Source: Streptomyces spiramyceticus (GTDB lineage Bacteria; Actinomycetota; Actinomycetes; Streptomycetales; Streptomycetaceae). Taken from it: a DNA stretch of 64,000 nucleotides. The translations under genes and the position numbers were made by a program. Location of the stretch: positions 3,955,501 to 4,019,500 of the forward strand of contig NZ_JARBAX010000001.1 of NCBI RefSeq assembly GCF_028807635.1, given 5' to 3'. This document shows, piece by piece, positions 58,257-64,000 of the stretch. The notes beneath the pieces are model-generated. The model ran no database searches, was not told the origin of the DNA, and saw only the letters and a list, made by a program, of their open reading frames with translations. The stretch's first letter is position 1, and each line of letters begins with the position of its first letter.

Positions 58257-59126
58257 ATGGGTGCCAGTACGAGCAGTCCGGACGACTCGGCGACCGCCCG
58301 CCGGGGCGCCGCCGACGCGGTGCAGGACGCAGGCCCGGAGGACACGGCCTCCCCCACTCTCGGCTCCGCTCGAGCGGGGGGACCCCCAGCCGGCGCCGTC
58401 GCCGCCCCTGCGGCGGCCCCCGAACCGCAGCGGCCCGCCCCCGGGCCGGGCGCCCCTGAGGGCGCCGCGCTTGAGGACGACCTGCCTCGGGGCGGGGACG
58501 CGGGGCTTGCGGGTTCTGCGGCCCACGGGCCGGACGGCCCCCGGTCCGACGGCCGTGCGGCCGCCGAGTCCGACGGTGCCGAGGCTGAGGGCTTCGGCCA
58601 GGATCGCCGTACGGCTTCCGAGCCTGACGGCTCTGCGGCTTCCGAGTCCGACGGCCCCGGGCCCGAAGGCTCCGGCCGCGAACGTGGCACGGCTCCCGTG
58701 CCCGCAGCGACCGCCGCGCCCGTCCGTGCCGCCTCGCGGCGCTTTCCGCTCTTCACCCGCGACACCGCACGCCCCGAGGGCGGCGGTCGCGCCGCGCCCG
58801 GGGGCGCTGCCGCGCCGGTCCGGCAGTGGCCGTTCCTGACCGTCCTGGGGGCGGTGGCGCTCGGGCTGCTGCTCGTGGGCGTCAACGCCTTCGGCATCGG
58901 CTTCCGGCTCGGCACGCTGCTGATCGGTCTGGCCCTGATCGGCGGCGCCGTGCTGCGCCGGCTGATCCCGTCGGTGGGCATGCTGGCGGTGCGTTCGCGC
59001 TTCACCGACATGGCGACGTACGGACTGCTGGGCATCGTCATCGTGCTGCTCGCACTGATGGCGCAGCCCCAACCGTGGCTGGAAATCCCGTTCCTGGAGT
59101 CGGCGGTCCGCTTCACCGTGCGCTAG
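58257..59126 (+). CDS. DUF3017-family membrane protein with long disordered N-terminus
   Basis: 289 residues. The C-terminal 100 residues form the DUF3017 domain with three transmembrane helices: WPFLTVLGAVALGLLLVGVN, FRLGTLLIGLALIGGAVLRR, and YGLLGIVIVLLALMAQPQPW. The first 190 are Ala/Gly/Ser/Asp-rich and disordered, with repeated EPDGSAASESDG phrases. A recurrent Streptomyces repeat element at about 58350-58390 lies inside this part and is translated through. Conserved just downstream of folD in Streptomyces, 20 bp gap, so probably cotranscribed. Function unknown. Confidence 0.82.
   Translation: MGASTSSPDDSATARRGAADAVQDAGPEDTASPTLGSARAGGPPAGAVAAPAAAPEPQRPAPGPGAPEGAALEDDLPRGGDAGLAGSAAHGPDGPRSDGRAAAESDGAEAEGFGQDRRTASEPDGSAASESDGPGPEGSGRERGTAPVPAATAAPVRAASRRFPLFTRDTARPEGGGRAAPGGAAAPVRQWPFLTVLGAVALGLLLVGVNAFGIGFRLGTLLIGLALIGGAVLRRLIPSVGMLAVRSRFTDMATYGLLGIVIVLLALMAQPQPWLEIPFLESAVRFTVR
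58350..58390. repeat. Streptomyces palindromic repeat inside the DUF3017 gene
   Basis: TCCCCCACTCTCGGCTCCGC followed by TCGAGCGGGGGGACCCCCAG. The ends TCCCCC/GGGGGA pair and GCTCGAGC forms the centre. I recall this element in many copies between Streptomyces genes. Here it lies in a reading frame and adds about 13 residues. Confidence 0.6.
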
Positions 59127-59204
59127 AGGTCTGTCCCGTACGCTCGGACCGCTGTCATCCGGCCTCGCCGACCCAGCCGAAGCGTGAGAGGGATGTTCCG
59201 CCTC

Positions 59205-60443
59205 ATGGCCAAGATCAAGGTAGTCAACCCCGTCGTCGAGCTCGACGGCGACGAGATGACCCGCATCATCTGGTCCTTCATCAAGGACAAGCTGATCCTT
59301 CCGTACCTCGACGTCGAGCTGAAGTACTTCGACCTGGGCATCGAGCACCGCGACGCCACCAACGACCAGGTGACCGTCGATGCCGCCAACGCCATCAAGG
59401 AGCACGGCGTCGGCGTCAAATGCGCGACGATCACGCCGGACGAGGCCCGGGTCGCCGAGTTCAAGCTCAAGGCGATGCACCGCTCGCCGAACGGCACGAT
59501 CCGCGACATCCTCGGCGGCGTGATCTTCCGTGAGCCGATCATCATGGAGAACGTGCCGAGGCTCGTCCCCGGCTGGACCAAGCCGATCGTCGTCGGCCGT
59601 CACACCTTCGGCGACCAGTACCGCGCGACCGACCTGAAGGTCCCCGGCGAGGGCACCCTCACCATGACCTTCACCCCGAAGGACGGCTCGGAGCCGATCG
59701 AGCTGGAGGTGTACGAGTTCCCGGGCGCCGGTGTCGCGCTGTCCATGTACAACCTGGACGCGTCGATCCGCGACTTCGCGCGCGCCTCGTTCGCGTACGG
59801 CCTGAGCCGGAACTTCCCGGTCTACATGTCCACGAAGAACACGATCCTCAAGAAGTACGACGGTCGCTTCAAGGACCTCTTCCAGGAGGTCTTCGACGCC
59901 GAGTTCAAGGACCGGTTCGACGCGAAGGGGCTCACCTACGAGCACCGCCTCATCGACGACATGGTCGCCGCGGTCATGAAGTGGGAGGGCGGCTACGTCT
60001 GGGCGTGCAAGAACTACGACGGTGACGTCCAGTCAGACATCGTCGCCCAGGGGTTCGGCTCACTCGGCCTGATGACCTCGGTCCTCATGTCCCCCGACGG
60101 CAGGACCATCGAGGCCGAGGCCGCGCACGGGACCGTCACCCGTCACTACCGTCAGCACCAGGCGGGCAAGGCGACGTCGACCAACCCGATCGCGTCGATC
60201 TTCGCCTGGACCCGCGCTCTGGCCCATCGCGGCAAGCTGGACGGCACCCCCGAGGTCACGAGGTTCGCGCAGACGCTGGAGCAGGTCTGTGCCGAGACCG
60301 TCGAGGGCGGCCAGATGACGAAGGACCTGGCGCTGCTCGTCTCCAAGGACCAGCCGTGGCTGACGACCGAGAAGTTCCTCGACGCGCTCGACGAGAACCT
60401 GCAGAAGAAGATGGCGGCCGCCGACTACGGCTCCGGGGCCTGA
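59205..60443 (+). CDS. icd: NADP-dependent isocitrate dehydrogenase, eukaryote-like homodimeric type
   Basis: 412 residues from ATG 59205 (GAGAGGG 12 bp upstream; ATG 59193 and GTG 59184 are in frame). It makes 2-oxoglutarate, CO2 and NADPH from isocitrate. N-terminal [20 protein letters not shown], the substrate loop [20 protein letters not shown], catalytic [40 protein letters not shown] and the NADP region [20 protein letters not shown] are all as in mitochondrial IDH2-type enzymes. This differs from the monomeric IDH common in actinobacteria. A terminator follows the gene. mdh and sucCD are close by. Confidence 0.93.
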   Translation: MAKIKVVNPVVELDGDEMTRIIWSFIKDKLILPYLDVELKYFDLGIEHRDATNDQVTVDAANAIKEHGVGVKCATITPDEARVAEFKLKAMHRSPNGTIRDILGGVIFREPIIMENVPRLVPGWTKPIVVGRHTFGDQYRATDLKVPGEGTLTMTFTPKDGSEPIELEVYEFPGAGVALSMYNLDASIRDFARASFAYGLSRNFPVYMSTKNTILKKYDGRFKDLFQEVFDAEFKDRFDAKGLTYEHRLIDDMVAAVMKWEGGYVWACKNYDGDVQSDIVAQGFGSLGLMTSVLMSPDGRTIEAEAAHGTVTRHYRQHQAGKATSTNPIASIFAWTRALAHRGKLDGTPEVTRFAQTLEQVCAETVEGGQMTKDLALLVSKDQPWLTTEKFLDALDENLQKKMAAADYGSGA

Positions 60444-60880
60444 TCCGCCTGATCCGTCTGATGAGCGAACACGACGGCGCCCGTCCTCTCCCCCGAGGAG
60501 GACGGGCGCCGTCACTTGCTTAAGCGTCATGGACGCGCCAAAAGCGATCAAGGGCTGGTTACGCCCTGTAGCACGGAGGTGACCATTCCGGCACCGCGCG
60601 AACACCGCGCAACAGGGGGGTTACGGGCGGATCCGGGAGGCGGCAGATGGGACACTGTCCAGGGAATTCGGGACCGGGGGCGTGCAAGGGGGCTCGCCGG
60701 AGTCCTGAATGCTCCCGTGCGCTCCCACCCGAGGAACTGACATCCTGGCTTTGCGCATCCCTCTGAGTAGTTCTGAGTAGTCCGGAGTTCCGGAACGACG
60801 CGGACTGCGGAGGGCGGGGCAGGGGGAGCACGAGAGCACGGGGCACATCAGGCACATATGGGGGGACAAGGGGGGAAGCA
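60444..60880. other. Intergenic region upstream of the XRE/DUF2690 gene
   Basis: It contains the icd terminator. Two adjacent 10-bp repeats TCTGAGTAGT (60762-60781) follow, immediately next to the palindrome TCCGGAGTTCCGGA (60781-60794), 87 bp before the start. No gene seen. Confidence 0.6.
60473..60513 (+). terminator. Terminator of icd
   Basis: Perfect 16-bp stem GACGGCGCCCGTCCTC / GAGGACGGGCGCCGTC, 9-nt loop, 30 bp after the stop. Confidence 0.9.
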
Positions 60881-61975
60881 ATGCCTCGTTGGAAAGCTCT
60901 ACCGGAGGAACTCGACCCACAGGTCAGGGAATTCGCGAGCCAGTTGCGTCGGCTCGTCGACCGGAGCGGTCTCAGCATCGCGGCGGTGGCGGACCGGACC
61001 GGGTACAGCAAGACGTCCTGGGAGCGCTATCTGAACGGCCGGCTGCTCGCGCCGAAGGGCGCGGTTGTGGCCCTGGCCGAGGTGACCGGTACGAACTCGG
61101 GCCACCTGACCACGATGTGGGAGCTCGCGGAGCGCGCCTGGAGCCGTTCCGAGATGCGCCACGACATGACGATGGAAGCCATACGGATCTCCCAGGCACG
61201 CGCCGCGCTGGGTGAGTTCGGCCAGAGTCCCGCGCCCGTCAAGGGCGGCAGGACCGCACGGCGCACCGCCACGGACTCCGCCCCCGGACCGGCTGCCGCG
61301 GGCGTCGGAACCGGTGCGAGCTCCTTCGGCAGTGCGGGCCTCGGCTCCGTGGGTACGGGCACGGGTGGCCGTGTGCCGGTCACCGCGCCGCCCGGATCCG
61401 GGGTACCGCCGCAGTCGCCTCCCGGCGGTTTCGGCGGCGGCTCCGGCTCGCCGGACGGCCGTCGCAGGCGCAGGAAGGTGACGATGTTCCTCGCGGGCGT
61501 CGTCGGCGCGCTCCTGGTCATAGCCGCGGCCGCGCTGCTGACCGACCTCGGCGGCAAGGACAAGGACCCCGTCGCGAACACCAAGCCCACGCCCAGCCCG
61601 ACCACTTCGGCGCCCGAGCTGCCGCTCGGCGTCAAGTGCAGTGGCGACGACTGCACGGGCGAGGACCCGGAGAACATGGGCTGCGGCGGCGAGTTCGCCA
61701 GGACGGCGTCCAGCGTGACCGTGGGCACCGCCCTCGTCGAGGTCCGGTACAGCAAGACATGCGGGGCGGCGTGGGCACGTATCACCCAGGCCACACCCGG
61801 CGACAAGGTGCAGGTCACGTCGGCCTCCGAGGCCGGTGAGAAGGGCCAGAACGGCACGGTCGACGCGGACAAGGACGCGTACACACCGATGGTCGCCGTC
61901 ACCAAGGCCGCTGACGCGAAGGCCTGCGCCACCCTGACGACCGGCGTGAAGGGCTGCACCACCACGCAGGAGTGA
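60881..61975 (+). CDS. Membrane-tethered XRE regulator with DUF2690 outer domain
   Basis: 364 residues. An N-terminal helix-turn-helix: FASQLRRLVDRSGLSIAAVA, DRTGYSKTSWERYLNGRLLA, then an amphipathic helix region MRHDMTMEAIRISQARAALG. A Gly/Ser/Pro linker (110-190), one transmembrane helix (TMFLAGVVGALLVIAAAALL), a Pro/Thr stalk and an outer domain of about 115 residues follow. Four or more Cys (VKCSGDDCTGEDPENMGCGG, SKTCGAAWARI, AKACATLTTGVKGCTTTQE) mark a DUF2690 fold. Signal across the membrane to DNA is the natural reading. GGGGGGAAGCA precedes the ATG. Confidence 0.85.
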   Translation: MPRWKALPEELDPQVREFASQLRRLVDRSGLSIAAVADRTGYSKTSWERYLNGRLLAPKGAVVALAEVTGTNSGHLTTMWELAERAWSRSEMRHDMTMEAIRISQARAALGEFGQSPAPVKGGRTARRTATDSAPGPAAAGVGTGASSFGSAGLGSVGTGTGGRVPVTAPPGSGVPPQSPPGGFGGGSGSPDGRRRRRKVTMFLAGVVGALLVIAAAALLTDLGGKDKDPVANTKPTPSPTTSAPELPLGVKCSGDDCTGEDPENMGCGGEFARTASSVTVGTALVEVRYSKTCGAAWARITQATPGDKVQVTSASEAGEKGQNGTVDADKDAYTPMVAVTKAADAKACATLTTGVKGCTTTQE

Positions 61976-63278
<1,303 letters not shown>

Positions 63279-63298
63279 TACGACCCTTTACGCGCGGA

Positions 63299-63329
63299 GG
63301 TCCCGGCCCACTTGGGTGGCCGGGACCTT
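63299..63329 (+). terminator. Rho-independent terminator of mdh
   Basis: Eleven-bp stem AGGTCCCGGCC / GGCCGGGACCT with a 9-nt loop, followed by TTTT, the best T-tract in the window. Confidence 0.93.
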
Positions 63330-63363
63330 TTGCGTTCCCGCGCCAACTCCCGCCCTTCAGTTT

Positions 63364-63391
63364 GTACTTCGACTCCGGTATGTAGTACTTC
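63364..63391. promoter_or_regulatory. Two GTACTTC direct repeats before the XRE gene
   Basis: GTACTTC at 63364 and 63385, 21 bp apart (two turns), overlapping likely promoter hexamers (TATGTA at 63379). Second copy ends 7 bp before the ATG. Candidate autoregulatory operator. Confidence 0.5.
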
Positions 63392-63397
63392 TTATAC

Positions 63398-63643
63398 ATG
63401 AGCGAGCAGGTACACAACAGGCTGGCGATGGTCCGGGCCGAGCGCAAGGTGTCCCGGCAGGCGTTGGCCGAGGCGGTCGGGGTGCACTACCAGACCATCG
63501 GGTACATCGAGCGAGGGCAGTACAACCCGAGTCTCGACCTCGCCCTGAAAGTCGCCGAGTTCTTCGAACTGCCGGTGGAGGCGCTGTTCTCCCTCCGGCC
63601 GTTCCGGCCGCTCACTGATGAGGTCTACGGGAGGAAGCAGTAA
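63398..63643 (+). CDS. Small XRE-family regulator
   Basis: 81 residues, nearly all one helix-turn-helix: NRLAMVRAERKVSRQALAEA, VGVHYQTIGYIERGQYNPSL, then LALKVAEFFELPVEALFSLR. This is the short HTH type paired with membrane proteins. No Shine-Dalgarno precedes the ATG; a short-leader or leaderless transcript is likely. Its stop overlaps the ATG of the next gene (TAATG), so the two are coupled. Confidence 0.9.
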   Translation: MSEQVHNRLAMVRAERKVSRQALAEAVGVHYQTIGYIERGQYNPSLDLALKVAEFFELPVEALFSLRPFRPLTDEVYGRKQ

Positions 63644-64000
63644 TGACCGCAGTTGCAGGAACGGGTGCTGGCGCAGGCGCCAAGGGCACGCGCTACGACC
63701 GGCGCATGTTCGCGCTGATGAACCGGCCGGAGGGCGCCGCCCTCCACGCCACGGCGAGCCGCAGGCGGATCGTCGTCGGCGCCCATGTGCTGCTGACCGT
63801 CGCCTCTGTGGCGGCGTGGAACCTGGTCGTCTTCGGGGAGCGCCAGGTGTGGGCCCTCGTCGTCACGTTCGCGCTGCTCCTGCCCTGGTGCTTCGCGACC
63901 GGCGTGATCAACAGTGCCACCCGCGGCCTCCTCGAACTGCGCGGCCGCGTTCTGGACGAGCGGCAGCTCGCCGAGCGCGACCGGGCCCGCGCGCGTGCGC
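63643..64000 (+). CDS. Membrane protein coupled to the XRE regulator (3' end outside window)
   Basis: The first 119 residues are visible. A Gly/Ala-rich start and YDRRMFALMNRPEGAALHAT are followed by two transmembrane helices (VVGAHVLLTVASVAAWNLVV and VWALVVTFALLLPWCFATGV) and a cytoplasmic segment RGLLELRGRVLDERQLAERD. It starts inside the TAA stop of the XRE gene. The XRE/membrane-protein pairing is common in actinobacteria, with the membrane protein perhaps controlling the regulator. Family not identified. Confidence 0.8.
   Translation, partial: MTAVAGTGAGAGAKGTRYDRRMFALMNRPEGAALHATASRRRIVVGAHVLLTVASVAAWNLVVFGERQVWALVVTFALLLPWCFATGVINSATRGLLELRGRVLDERQLAERDRARARA

Overview
This window is a piece of a Streptomyces-type chromosome. 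The evidence is very high GC, GTG and TTG starts, third-codon-position GC bias, few strong ribosome binding sites, signs of leaderless genes, and a gene order (kinases - succinic semialdehyde dehydrogenase - ChoD-like oxidase - guaA - PspC/two-component - NlpC/P60 - pcrA - icmB - sucCD - purNH - folD - mdh) that I recognise from Streptomyces core chromosomes. Most genes are core or family-conserved. I see no prophage, integron, CRISPR array, rRNA or tRNA. Mobile DNA is limited to a 107-bp MITE-like element and one recurrent Streptomyces palindromic repeat.

Layout. 1-6150: a row of Ser/Thr kinase genes, comprising a truncated tail, a pseudokinase, an intact kinase and a decayed fourth copy. 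6280-9750: succinic semialdehyde dehydrogenase and a ChoD-like GMC oxidase. 9855-11048: a sortase-anchored, Asp/Thr/Pro-repeat surface protein. 11818-14008: chorismate mutase, with a newly recognised aromatic leader peptide and attenuator, divergent from guaA. 14128-17368: a Uma2 remnant, a class II aldolase-like gene and membrane proteins. 17355-20860: two PspC proteins, one a sensor kinase, plus a LuxR-type regulator; this looks like an envelope-stress module of the LiaFSR type. 20898-23311: a NADAR protein, a CmtR/efflux pair and a VOC protein. 23336-26706: two paralogous NlpC/P60 hydrolases, one under a c-di-AMP (ydaO) riboswitch. 27091-33021: PcrA helicase, an M23 peptidase, a lipase and the cobalamin-binding mutase subunit.

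33182-41804 holds the most system-like locus: SWIM and DUF5691 genes pointing left, and MoxR AAA+ ATPase, DUF5682 and VWA genes pointing right, the latter three overlapping by 4 bp each. This resembles the E. coli yehL-M-P-Q set and probably encodes an AAA+/VWA remodelling machine with a Tiki/TraB-like hydrolase-related partner. A small MmpS-like lipoprotein gene sits between the arms.

41900-43777: two repetitive secreted proteins. 44175-46262: sucCD. 46381-47958: an XRE/sigma-like/transmembrane fusion. 48075-50970: membrane proteins. 51232-53462: purN-purH. 54122-56385: an FHA protein translationally coupled to a kinase with a crystallin-like outer domain. 56506-58236: a CD225-type protein and folD. 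59205-63278: NADP-isocitrate dehydrogenase and malate dehydrogenase; with sucCD, three TCA steps lie within 19 kb. The right end holds an XRE regulator and the start of a membrane protein.

Recurring themes are envelope sensing (kinases, PspC, FHA, NlpC/P60, M23, sortase substrate), purine/folate synthesis (guaA, purN, purH, folD) and central carbon metabolism. Functional names rest on motif reading; no database search was possible.
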